Shown here piece after piece: positions 10,756 through 21,107 of a stretch of 64,000 nt of DNA. Location of the stretch: contig JAAKBF010000360.1 of the NCBI GenBank assembly GCA_012656075.1, forward strand, positions 235,495 to 299,494, in the 5' to 3' direction. The number at the start of each line of letters is the position of its first letter. The first letter of the stretch is position 1. The notes below the pieces were generated by a model. It saw nothing but the letters and a program-made list of their open reading frames with translations, did no database searches and was not told the DNA's origin. Position numbers and translations under genes: made by a program. The stretch comes from Phytophthora hibernalis (Eukaryota; Oomycota; Peronosporomycetes; Peronosporales; Peronosporaceae).

Positions 10756-11945
10756 ATGGAGCCCAAGGTGTCCTGTGTCAATCATGCGGCTCTCGTGAAC
10801 GGCTACTACGCAGGGCAGCTGTGCCTGCGTGAGGACTCGTTGCAGGTTCCCTCGAACGCGTTCGTCCTGCCAACAAGTAGTGCGCAGTCTGCAGAGAAAA
10901 TGTCGGCGGCTGCAGCGCGTCGCCAGCGCAAGCGAGAGACGGCAGCTCGTCGGCGGGTGAAGCGGCTCGAAGAGCTCACAATGCAGGAAAGTTTGTGCCG
11001 TTGAGTGAAATAGTTCAGAGGGAACTACAGGGAGCATTCGACCGCTTTGGCGGTGTCCGATTCGTGCTGAAAAATTTCCTGCCCAGTTTTGAAGATGCAA
11101 GTCCGGAAACCGAGGCGTTGCTGGAGGTGTCGAATGCACCAGCACTAGATGATGGCAAAATTCACTGCAACAAGGCGGGCTGTGTGCGAATCGCTGCTGT
11201 GAACAATGCCAAGGTCGTTCTGCCGGCTGGATGCAGCTTCGCTCAGCGGGACGTGCGCGAACTTCACCAACTGGAGCTCGGAAGACACAAACTGATAGTG
11301 ATGGACCCACCCTGGCAGAACAAGAGCGTATCGCGTGGAAAGCGCTACGATATGTTTTTCCACACGGAACTGCTAAAGATTGATGTTCCCCATATTGCGA
11401 ATTTGGATGAATGCATCCTAGCGGTGTGGGTGACCAACAGGCCGCGCTACATGGCGTATCTTCGTGAACAAGCTCTGCCTTCGTGGGGCTTCAAATTCCA
11501 CGCGTGCTGGTATTGGTTGAAGCTCTGCAAGAATGGCGAACTTGTGACTCCGTTAGACTCTACGCATCGCCTGCCTGTTGAAACGTTGGTCATTGCGTAC
11601 CGCGCGAAGGACTCACATCACGAGCAGCAACTACGACAACGGCTTGGCGAGCAGATGCGCGTTGTACTAAGCGTTACTTTGCGCCACTCGTGGAAGCCAC
11701 CTCCAGAGTGTTTCTTCGATGAAACCATTATTTCCAGGATAGACAAGAAGGCAGAGCTATTCGCGCGCGAGCTGCGGCCTCATTGGACAAGCGTAGGAAA
11801 CGAGGTTGGTATGCGATTTCGGCTTCGAACCTTGTTTGATTTGCTACTTCCGTACTAATTTGTGCTTTGGCAGGTGCTCAAGTTTCAATCGAGCGGAATG
11901 TTCCAGGCTGCAATGCCTAACAGCGATGCCAACATGACAATATAA
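10756..11945 (+). CDS. METTL4-like MT-A70 adenine methyltransferase, one frameshift
   Basis: This is an S-adenosylmethionine-dependent N6-adenine methyltransferase of the MT-A70 family, METTL4 branch. In oomycetes, members of this family are linked to 6mA in DNA (established in Phytophthora). The ATG at 10,756 gives an N-terminal part with a strongly basic stretch (RRQRKRETAARRRVKR). One base is missing near 10,985, after which the frame continues with FVPLSEIVQREL. The catalytic DPPW is at 11,304-11,315 (MDPPWQNKSV). AVWVTNRPRY, WYWLKLCKNGELVTPLDS and RHSWKPPPE follow as in METTL4. The end uses a 69-bp intron (11,805-11,873). Splicing restores the family ending GNEVLKFQ and stops at 11,945, for about 390 residues. 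The GTG at 10,995 is not a plausible start because it discards the N-terminal region. Confidence 0.82.
11805..11873 (+). other. Intron 1 of the METTL4-like gene
   Basis: A 69-bp intron begins GTTGGT and ends TTTGGCAG, with a perfect TACTAAT branch site at 11,853-11,859. Removing it joins GNE to VLKFQ, the expected MT-A70/METTL4 ending. Reading through instead gives an unrelated short tail and stop at 11,858. A donor four bases later (GTATGC) looks more consensus-like but loses the conserved LKFQ. Confidence 0.8.
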
Positions 11946-12006
11946 TAAATCGAATACTCCAACTCTGGTCGTCAACCAGCACATAATGATACCTAGCGAA
12001 GCCTTA

Positions 12007-12205
12007 ACCGGATTCGATAGTCAATTCTTTTCTTTACGGAAAGACCGTAAGTGCGTCCACATACCAAGATCCAACAGTTGTCTACTCCAAGAGGCTCCAG
12101 TGTAGGCAGAGGCAAAATGTCAAGTTCAGAGGAGGGGGCTTTGATGTTGCAGCTTCAACCGTGCCATCGTTAATTTCTTCGCGTTTGAGTTGTCCAGCCA
12201 GCTTC
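12007..12205 (-). pseudogene. Short relic of a GT71 gene 3' end
   Basis: This stretch aligns base by base, with small deletions, to the minus-strand 3' coding part of the GT71 copy at about 14,421-14,680. Shared words include ACCGGATTCGATAGTCAATTC, AGTGCGTCCACATA, GGCTCCAGTGTAGG, AAAATGTCAAGTTC and TTGTCCAG. It corresponds to the variable region before WTHL and the residues following it. No start, anchor or catalytic core remains. It lies 237 bp upstream of the start of the 12,442 copy, on the opposite strand, and is a tenth trace of the family here. Confidence 0.8.
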
Positions 12206-12441
12206 TTGGAGCGATGCCCAAAGTGAAGTGTCGATGCCCAAAGTGGCTTCCCGATTCCAATTGTTGAACTGATTGTCGATCACGTCTCAACAGCGGTAAT
12301 TGGACTATAATAGATCCCACAGGAGTTACAACAAAACGGAAACCCTTCGGTTTCCAGATCAAGAAGGATGGGGTCCTGGTGGCTCACTTCAAGTGTTCCT
12401 ATAGCATACCTACCACGCCACGCCCTAAGGTGCTGGTCAAC

Positions 12442-14186
12442 ATGAAAGTGTCCCCACTCGTGACTGATTGCTGGAAAACGGAGCTTCTAATCGACTCTCA
12501 TGCGAACCCCATCCGTACGATGGCCGCATCGGTAGTAAAGTGCTGGTATCGTTGGCCACGAGCTTTGCTTATCCTGAGCGCCTTTGTCTACCTGTTGGTG
12601 CTCGTTGCATGGGCCTCTGCCAAAGTGGACAAGACAATCGACAGCCTCAAGGTCTCAGTGGCGCAAGAAGAGTCAGCAATTCCAGCGAAGCTGTTGAAAT
12701 CGGGGAAGTGATAGCGCCGCGTTTTCAGTGCATTGCCTGGCGTGCCACTGGTGAGTGCAGGCCCGATGGACCTCGTGAGTCCCAGAACGACAAGAACTGC
12801 TCGAGCATTATCGCCAGCGGTGTGTCCGGATATTGCGAAGTTGAAGACATCGGTACCGGCGAACGCTTTCAAGTAATGCGTAGCCACTGCGACAGCTTGA
12901 AGGGTAACATCAGGTTTCGCTGTTCGGACGCTCCAGCTTTCGCCAATTACCACATTGAAGGTCACGAAGCAGTACAGAAGGCCCTCGTTCCTGGGTTTTC
13001 GTTGCCACACGTGGCTAACAAAAGCGAAGAAGCCCCGCTGGATGGTATCGTGATGGTAGTCTACCCGAAACTACTCGCGAGTGCTTACGCAAGTGTCCGA
13101 ACTCTCCGTGAAGTCTTGAACTGCCGCCTGCCGATTGAAATTTGGTTCCACGTTGACGAGATCGGAGATGACTACGCTTTGCTTGCACCACTGCAACAGC
13201 TTGCTATCGTCATGGGCGATGTCTCGTTTCACCCCATGTACAACCCTCGTGCAAAGGGATTCTTGTCGAAGGTGTTTGCCATTTACAACAGCTACTTCGA
13301 CCGCGTGTTGTTTTTGGATGCGGACAATGTACCCGTGCGTGACCCGAGCTTCCTGTTTGAATCGCCTCAGTTTGAAACAAATGGAGCCGTATTCTGGCCT
13401 GACTTTTGGCATCCGCGGCGCACACTGTTCAACTTACATGCTCGATCAATGCTCTGGGAGTTGGTGGATACCCCTTATGTTGATATGTTCGAGCAGGAGA
13501 GCGGCCAGTTGTTGGTAGACCGCACTCGCCACGCTGCACCGCTCGAGCTAGTTTACTTCTACGCGTTTCACGAGCCGAACTTCTTTGAAAAACTTGAGGT
13601 TGTCTACGGCGACAAGGATCTGTTCCGGTTAGCTTGGATGAAGCTCAAGGCTCCATTCCACATGATCGAGACTGTGCCTGCGATGGCGGGGCGAGCCATC
13701 AATGGGTCCTTCTGCGGTATGACAATGGTTCAGCATGACGTAGACGGTGAAGTGCTGTTCTTGCATCGAAACCAGCACAAACTCACAGGTGAACGCGATG
13801 AAGAAATGGAGAAGGCTGCGTTGGAGAATACTGCGGTTCCATCAGAGGAGGCACTAGGTGCTCCGCAGCCGGACGGATATCCCGATCCTGTCATTTGGAC
13901 GCATCTGCTGTCGTTCTGCAAGGGTGCGAACCCCGAAATGTACACGATCGATGCGTACCGAGCTCCGCCTCAGTTTCCACACTGGCAGCCGTGCTACGGA
14001 CGTCGATACGTCGAAAACGAGAGAATGTTTGAGCTGCAGGAGTTTGTGAATCTGAGCTTTGCTGGAGTTGAGACGAGCATTCGTCGATTTGCCATGGAGG
14101 CCACACAACTTCGACGTGCGCAGACCATCGCTTGGATAGGATCACACCCGAGTAGCACACGAGAACATGGTTTACACTACATGTAG
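12442..14186 (+). pseudogene. GT71 (MNN1-like) mannosyltransferase, copy 3
   Basis: This is the best preserved catalytic domain in the cluster. The ATG at 12,442 gives a type II anchor (ALLILSAFVYLLVLVAW). That frame stops after LLKSGK at 12,711. The six-cysteine module and whole GT71 core lie one base back and run uninterrupted from FQCIAW (about 12,725) to 14,186. Key motifs are GYCEVED, GIVMVVYPK, FLDADNVPVRDP, FWPDFWHP, QESGQLLVDR, GDKDLFRLAW, FCGMTMVQHD and HRNQHKLTG. The frame change is at the same site as in copy 2 (2,985-4,741), so it predates their duplication. Without recoding, the membrane anchor and enzyme cannot be made as one protein. It ends 23 bp from the end of the convergent copy 4. 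Confidence 0.88.
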
Positions 14187-14209
14187 ACATTCAATATAAT
14201 TTAGTATGC

Positions 14210-15995
14210 TTACATTTTGCGTAGCTTCCTGTTCTCCATGGAAGCTTGATGTTGTTCTAACAGTTGCGCGCCTTCCATTGCAAAACGCCGGAGGTGTGTC
14301 TCCAACCCGGAGAAACTCATGTCTGCAATTTCCTGGACGTAGAAATGTTCGTTGTCGCTAAGGTAACGTTGCCCGTAGCATCGTTGCCACTCGGGAAATC
14401 CGGCTCAGCCTTGTAAGACCGGATTCGATAGTCAATTCGCTCCGAGGTGTTTCGAAAAGACCACAAGTGCGTCCACATAGCAGGATCTGGCAAGTTGTCT
14501 GGTTCAGGAGGCTCCAGTGTAGGTGGAGGCGTTCGCTTCAAAATGTCAAGTTCGGCTTGAACTGCTTCGTCCGTGAGTACCGGAGGGAGCCCTTGATGCA
14601 GCAGCTTCAATCGAGCCTGCTTACGAGCTTCTACGTCATAATTAATGTCTTCGCGCTTGAGCTGTCCAGTCAGCTTATTCGAATTGCGGTGAAGGAATAG
14701 TACGTCTCCGCAGGCATCGTGCTGGACCATTGTCATGCCGCAGAAAGATTCGTTAACAACTTTCCCGGCCACCGCAGGCGGCGTCTGAATCATGGCAAAC
14801 GGTACGTCCAGCTTGATCCACGCGTATCGGAAGAGGTCTTTGTCACCGTACACAAGCATGAGTTTGTCAAAGTGGTTCGGACTGTGAAACGTGTAGAAGT
14901 TCACCAGCTCCATCGTAGCTGCATGTCGGCGTCGGTCGATGAGTAATTGGCCACTTTCTTGCTCAAACATGTTGACATACTCCATCTCAAGCAGTTGCCA
15001 CAACAGCGAGTCGCCCATGATGTGGAAAATGGTGTGCTGTGGGTGCCAGAAATCCGGCCAAAACACTGCTCCAGTCCTCACAAACCCCTCGGACTGAAAT
15101 AAGAAGGTTGGGTCACGCACAGGAACGTTGTCTGCATCCAGGAACAACACTTGGTCAAAGTTACTGTTGTACACTGCATGCACTTTAGCAGCAAACCGAA
15201 GTGCTCTTCGGTCATTGATCTCTCGAAACGTGATTGCACCCGCCACCTCCTTCTTTGCCAGTTCCTGTAGTGGCCCCAGGGCTCCTGGTACTCTACGTAA
15301 CTCATCCGAGCGGGACCAAATTTCAATCGGTAGTCGACAATTCAACACTTCTCTCATTGTTCGGATCGACGCGTACGCACTCGCCAAAAGACTCGGATAC
15401 ACCACCATAACGATCCCCGCTCTTGGTTCGTCGTTCGTCTTGACATTAGGCAGCGTAAACCCCGGTGCAATTGCCCGTTCCACCGCACGACGTCCTTTAA
15501 CGTGGAAATTGGCGAAATCCGGACCATCCTGACAGTAAAACTTTGCTCCCTTTTGCCGGTGCTGCAGGTACGTCGCATGACCCGAAACCTGTCACCCGAT
15601 GCAACATCTTCGATCTCACAGTATCCGGATACTCCGTCCTCCACTCGTCGATCACACGGTTTGTCATTGGTCAAGTTGCGTGCTCCATCCGGATTGCAGT
15701 CGGCCGTCGCTCTCCATCCAATGCATCGGAACTGACGCTCCTCGGTCGTCCCACTTGGTAGGTTCTTGACGGTTCGTGCGTGGGCGTTTGCTTCTAATTC
15801 CTCGGGTGTTGCAACGTGCTGGTGATGGGTGAAGAGGTGCACGATGGACATTGGGAGACCTTCGGAAGAGCTGTCCGAGCTTTCGTGGACGCTGGTCGCG
15901 ACCCACAACAACATCAAAAGCGAGTAGAAGATGCTGCCCACCAGCATGAGGCGCAATAAACCAGGACGGCATTTTGGCGGTGACGAGATGGCCAT
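14210..15995 (-). pseudogene. GT71 (MNN1-like) mannosyltransferase, copy 4
   Basis: The ATG ending at 15,995 begins a type II anchor (LLRLMLVGSIFYSLLMLLW). The cysteine module follows (CIGWRATADC, GYCEIEDV, MRRTC). A frameshift at about 15,537, after KREQSF, leads into the catalytic frame, which stays open for over 380 codons. Motifs are AGIVMVVYPS, LPIEIW, FLDADNVPVRDP, FWPDFWHP, QESGQLLIDR, GDKDLFRYAW and FCGMTMVQHD. A second shift near 14,385 separates the last 60 codons, which in the next frame keep WQRCYGQRY and LRRFAMEG and stop at 14,210. Only two single-base changes separate this copy from an intact reading, so it may be a working gene misread. It is the reference for subgroup B. Confidence 0.85.
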
Positions 15996-16115
15996 TGCGT
16001 TGATGTGTTGCGGATAGTCGAGTGCAGATGATCTCGTGCCAGCGCAGACCAGTCGAGTCACACGTAAGCAGCCGACAACAAGCTGACGATGTATACTCAT
16101 GTATACAATGTATAC

Positions 16116-17600
16116 TCAGGTATTGTTAGCTAACTGGTAAATTATGTTTGTCATGTTGGGTCCTATGGGTAAACTTACTGTCGCTTTTCTAGCCTCTGAA
16201 GCATAACAGCGCAGATCCGATTCGATCCCAGCATAACTTTGGTCCGCGAATTCTTGTAACTCGAAGAACTGGAGTTTGTCGGCATATCGACGTCCGTAGC
16301 ATGGCTGCCAACGTGGAAACTCCGGCGCAGCTCGATAGGCGTCGATCCAGTACAGCGCAGTGCTCACGTTCTTTCGGAGCGTCATCAAGTGCGTCCAGAT
16401 GATTGGGTCCGGGTATCCGTCCGATTGCGGAGTCTCCTCCTCTTTCTCCAGCTGCTTGCCAGGCTCGCCCGTGAGTTTGTTCTGGTTTCGATGCAAGAAC
16501 AGCACTTCACCGTCTGCGTCATGCTGCACCATGGTCATCCCACAGAATGATCCGTTGATGGCTCTCCCTGCCATTGCAGGCACAGTCTCGATCATGTGGA
16601 ACGGAGCTTCGAGCTTCAACCAAGCTAACCGGAACAAGTCCTTGTCGCCATAAACAAGTTTCAGCCTTTCGAAGTAGTTCGGTTCGTGAAACGCGTAGAA
16701 GTAAACTAGCTCGAGCGGTGCAGCGTGTCGAGTGCGGTCAACTAGTAACTGACCGCTTTCCTGCTGAAACATATCCACGAAAGGGTATCTAAGAGTTCAC
16801 ACAACATCGATCGAGCGTGGACGTTAAATATCGTGCGGCGTGGGTGCCAAAAATCAGGCCAGAACACAGCACCGGTCGCCTCAAACTCCAGTGACTTGAA
16901 TAGAAAAGTTGGATCGCGGACCGGCACATTGTCCACATCCAGAAACAACACGCGGTCGAAGTGGCTGTTGTAGATGGCGAACACTTTGGAGAGGAAGCCC
17001 TTTGCACGCGGTTTGTACATGGGATGAAACGATACGCCACCAACAAAGATGGCGAGTTGTTGTAGAGGATCAGCAGCGCATAGTTCTCTCTGATTTCGTC
17101 AACGTGAAACCAAATTTCAATCGGCAGCCGGCACTTCAACACGTTCCGAAGAACACGAATGGAGGCGTAGGCACTAGCGAGTATCTTGGGGTAAACTACC
17201 ATGACGATTCCGTCGCGCGGGGTTTGTCCGTAGTCAGTAACAACAGGCAGGGAGAAGCCAGGCACCGTTGCTTTCTCGATAACTGTACTGGCGTCTGCGC
17301 GATAACCGGCGAAATATGGAGCTTCCGAACAGCGAAATAAAACATCGCGACGTAAACTGGTGCAGTGCGTGCGCATGACTTGGAAATGCTCCCCAGAGTC
17401 CACATCTTCGACCTCACAATAACCGGAGGTGCCTCCGGTGATGGCTTCACTGCAGTTCTTGTCATTTTCGGGTTGCCGTACGCCGTCGGGGTGCAGCTTC
17501 GGGTAGAACGCCAACCAACACACCGAAAGCGTCGATGTGCCATTTCCACGGACGGCAGTGGCCTCGGGTCACGTGATAGTGTGGTGTTGCTGTCTAGCAT
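16116..17600 (-). pseudogene. GT71 mannosyltransferase, copy 5, no anchor
   Basis: This subgroup A relic lacks any recognisable start or membrane anchor: homology begins near RFRCVGW at about 17,530. The frame shifts near 17,500, 17,045 and 16,780. Retained motifs are GYCEVEDVDSGE, DGIVMVVYPK, LPIEIWFHVDE, FLDVDNVPVRDP (DVD rather than DAD), FWPDFWHPRR, QESGQLLVDR, FHEPN, GDKDLFRLAW, MAGRAINGSF and MTMVQHDADG. The closest relatives in the window are copies 2 and 3. It ends at 16,116, just downstream of (and on the same strand as) copy 4. Confidence 0.83.
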
Positions 17601-18099
17601 TAGATCGTCAATTCCACGTTCGCGTTGGCACCGGACACCTTTCAGGATCTGTGAGTCATACCTAGAATAAAATCACGAAAATTGGACAGAGTTGCGGTAC
17701 GGTCCAGATGCAGACGTACGCTATGACTGGTGCAAGTCCCAGTTTTGCAGATTTCATGGACTTACGGCCCGTAAGTTACGGGCGTTGCAGACTCACAAAA
17801 ACTTTTTCCAGCAAGGGAGAACTGCGCCCGCATAGAGTGAATGATGGGTCTCGAACCTGTTCATGTAACTTATTATACTGCTACTCGCCAATTTGCTGTA
17901 TGTCGGAATGATCATTGCACGGTTTTCGGACACGATCCACAGCTCCCTACGACAACGAAGCGATGAAAGAAAGGCTCCTGTGAATGTCGAGTCATCGCCA
18001 TCCCCAACAGGGACAGCAACAACAGCACCAACCCCTCAGAGCTGACAACTGAAGTATTACAAGAGGAGATTTTTGATTTACCGCTGGATACATCAAGAG
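17601..18099. other. Intergenic, no gene recognised
   Basis: This separates two divergently oriented broken GT71 copies, both of which have lost their 5' ends. The anchors of both copies should lie here and are not recognisable. Confidence 0.5.
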
Positions 18100-19249
18100 T
18101 ACGCAACCTCAAGTGCCTTGGATGGAGAGCTACCCAAACGGAGCTCGGATTCCACAAAAGACCAAGGTTGTAGCAGTACAATCCCTACGGAGCATCAGGC
18201 TACTGTGACGTCGAAGATGTGGATTCCCATGAAAAATTCCGTGTCATGAAGCGGACCTGTTCGAGAGGCAAACAGAGTGCCATTTTTCAGTGTGCCGATG
18301 CACCAGGATTCGCGAATTTCCGTGTTGAAGTTGAATATGCTGTTGACAAAGTCCTCGCTCCAGGGTTTGCTCTTCCCAACGTGAATAGCAGTCGGGGCTA
18401 CCCACAACAAGGGATTGTCATGGTAGTATATCCCCAGCTAGTGGCTAGCGCTTATGCCACAATTCGAGCACTTCGAGATGTCTTGAACTGCCAGCTACCG
18501 ATTGAAATTTGGTTCCGTCCAGATGAAATGCGCAAATCTCCTGAAGGACTTGACCCACTCACGAATTTTTCTACAAGATGTTGGGGAGAACTTGACATTG
18601 GAAGATATTAACGACTCTCGAGCCGTGCGGTTCAACGCCAAAATCTATGCTATCTACCACAGCAAATTCGATCAAGTGCTTTTCCTGGATGTCGACAACG
18701 TACCAGTGAGAGACCCAAGTTACCTTTTCGAAACACCCGAGTTCGTTGAGACCGGTGCAGTATTTTGGCCTGACTACTGGCACCCGGGCAACACTATCTT
18801 TTCGTCAACGCGGAATCGCTGGTTTAGCAGCTACTTGGTACAGATTTCGTGGACATGTTCGAACAGGAATCTGGTCAGGTTCTCGTGGACCGGCAACGGC
18901 ACGCGGCACCGCTCAAACTCGAATTATCTGGAAAGCCTAGAACTGACCAAGTCGATGAGCCCCAGAAGCACTCGGCAGATCGTGAACTAGACGTTTTTCC
19001 GGATCCCACGATGTGGACGCACTTGCTGTCATTTCGCAACACATCTACTCGTGCGGAGTATGTGATCCAAGGGCACAGCGAACGCCAATTCTCGAATAAC
19101 GGACGATTTTTGGTCGACGAATGCCAAGAAGCAATCCGCACTTCTACCTGCGCGAATTCGCCGATTTCAGTTTTTCTGGGCTCGAAACTCACCTGCGGAA
19201 GTTTGCCATGGAGGCTTTTGGTAAGAACAAAGATAACCGTCAGGCTTAG
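18100..19249 (+). pseudogene. GT71 mannosyltransferase, copy 6, internal deletion
   Basis: Homology starts at CLGWRAT (about 18,115) with no anchor upstream. A stop lies before GASGYCDVEDVDS. The frame then runs through MKRTCS, GIVMVVYPQ and LPIEIWFRPDE to a shift near 18,570. FLDVDNVPVRDP and FWPDYWHPGN are in the next frame, and a further shift near 18,800 precedes DMFEQESGQVLVDR. At about 18,920 roughly 78 codons are missing in one piece. That removes the region with GDKDLFR, FCGMTMVQHD and the LHRN segment, so the product could not be active even if reading frames were corrected. The end resembles other copies (LETHLRKFAMEA) and stops at 19,249. Subgroup B. Confidence 0.8.
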
Positions 19250-19374
19250 TTTTGAAGTTTTAGTGAAACTATCGAAGCTAGGCTGCACGTTGCATTAAGT
19301 GTGTTCAATTGTACGAAGTAGTACTTTGTACAATTTATTCAATAAGTCTATGTCGTTTGGTGTCGGCGTTGTGG

Positions 19375-20963
19375 CTAGCAGGGGCAAGCAACGGCTTCCA
19401 ATGCAAATCGACGTACAGAACCCTCTAAACCTGAGAAACGTGGCGAGTTGAATTCTTGACTAACAAAATGGCGATCCTTATCGAGTTTGCGCTTCCCAAA
19501 GCAGCTCTGCGACTTTGGAAAAGCTGGTTCGGCTCTGTATGCATCAATAACGTAGTGTTCAAGGGCATGCGAGTTGTTGAACGAAAGCAGGTGCGTCCAG
19601 ATGACAGGATCCGGCAGTCCATCAACCTCAGGTGACTCTCTTTTTTGACACCAGCAAGTTTTCCTGTTAGCTTGAACTGGTTTCGATGGAGAAAGAGAGC
19701 GTCACCCGCTGCATCGTGCTGAACCATTGTCATGCCACAAAACGTGTCATCAATGACCTTTCCAGCTACCGCTGGCGGAACCTGAACCAGATGAAAGGAG
19801 GCCCCAAGCTTGAGCCAGGCAAATCGGAAGAGGTCTTTGTCGCCGTGAGCCACCTTGAGTTTATCGAAGAAATTGGGGCGATGAAACATGTAGAAGAACG
19901 CCAACTTCAAAGGTGCTGCGTGCTTTCGTCGGTCAATAAGTAGCTGACCGCTCTCTTGCTCGAACATGTCTAGGTACGGCATGTCGAGCAGCTCCCAGAG
20001 CATCGATTTCTCGTGGATATTGAAAATGGTATTCTTCGGATGCCAGTAATCCGGCTAAAATACAGCACCAGTGCTTTCAAATTCATCAGTCTGAAAAAGA
20101 AAGCTTGGATCTCGAAAATTATCTGCGTCAAGAAACAGCACGCGATCCAGCGAGCTGTGGTAGATAGAAAATACTTTTGCCCCGAAGCCCATTGCACGAG
20201 TATCATCGATTTTTTAAAACCGATCGTGGGGTCAGAATCAACCAAGTGCTTCAGCGGCATTAGAGGACCGGGGAAGCTGTATATTTCTTGAGGGCAGTAC
20301 CAAAGTTCAATTGGCAGCTTGCAGCCCAAAACTTGGCGAAGAGTACGAATCAACGCGTAGGCGCTTGCCACAGTTTCGGATCACAATGCCATCTTTCGGC
20401 TGATCGTTTGCGTTTATCACCACGTTCGGCAACGCAAACCCAGGATCGAGAGCCTTCTCAACTGCTTTACGTGCCTTCACTCGAAAATCCACAAACGCCA
20501 ACGCATCCTGGCAGCGAAACCGAGCTGCATGAACGAGACTAGTACAGTGCCGCCTCATCACCTGGAACCGTTCTCCCGACTGCGTGTCCTCCACTTCGCA
20601 GTAGCCAGCAGGTGAATTGTACACGGTCCTACTGCAGGGCTGGTCTCGTGTGAGGTCTCGAGGCCCAAACGGCGTACAGTCCTGTGTTGCACGCCATCCA
20701 ATGCAGCGGAAACTTCTCTCCTTTATGTCACCTACTGGAAGCGTTTGCACCTTGTTTAGCAGCAATTGTGAGTCATTACTGATAGCAACCGAGCGGATCG
20801 AGCTGCGATTCGGCGAGGAGAGCGAGTCACTGGACCAGACCAGCAGCAGCGACGCGTACGAGATGGAGCTTAGTACCAGCAAATACAGCAACCAGCGACG
20901 GGCAGAGGAGTGGAGTGGAGATCTTTAACTGCTTGGGCGTGAGACGAGGGCGAAGATCGCCAT
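19375..20963 (-). pseudogene. GT71 mannosyltransferase, copy 7
   Basis: An ATG ending at 20,963 is followed by a stop at about 20,925 before the anchor (WLLYLLVLSSISYASLLLVW). The cysteine module is intact in one frame (CIGWRATQDC, GYCEVEDTQSGE, MRRHC). Near 20,375 several codons after DGIVI are lost. The LPIELW and DAD regions are then split by shifts and a small deletion in the VPV part. The 3' half reads DMFEQESGQLLIDR, GDKDLFRFAW and FCGMTMVQHD, then shifts near 19,640. The tail LEGSVRRFALEA ends at 19,375. Subgroup B. Confidence 0.82.
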
Positions 20964-21107
20964 TCCATTATGTCGGGCTCAACTGAAGCAAGAGCCAGCA
21001 CGCAACGGCTGACTCGATACGTGTCAAGCTCTGCATTTCGATTGGCTGAAAAGACGACTGAGACGATCAGAACCTGTCAAAGACGATCTAACCCATTTGA
21101 GTCAGCA

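Noticed and set aside
12690..12720. Programmed -1 ribosomal frameshift in copies 2 and 3
   Set aside because: No X XXY YYZ heptamer is present at the shared site. Kept only as an open alternative under the related finding.
12649..12727. An intron joining anchor and enzyme frames in GT71 copy 3
   Set aside because: GTCTCA to TTTTCAG would restore the frame, but copy 2 lacks both the GT and the AG at the same places, and splicing would delete conserved residues before CIAW.
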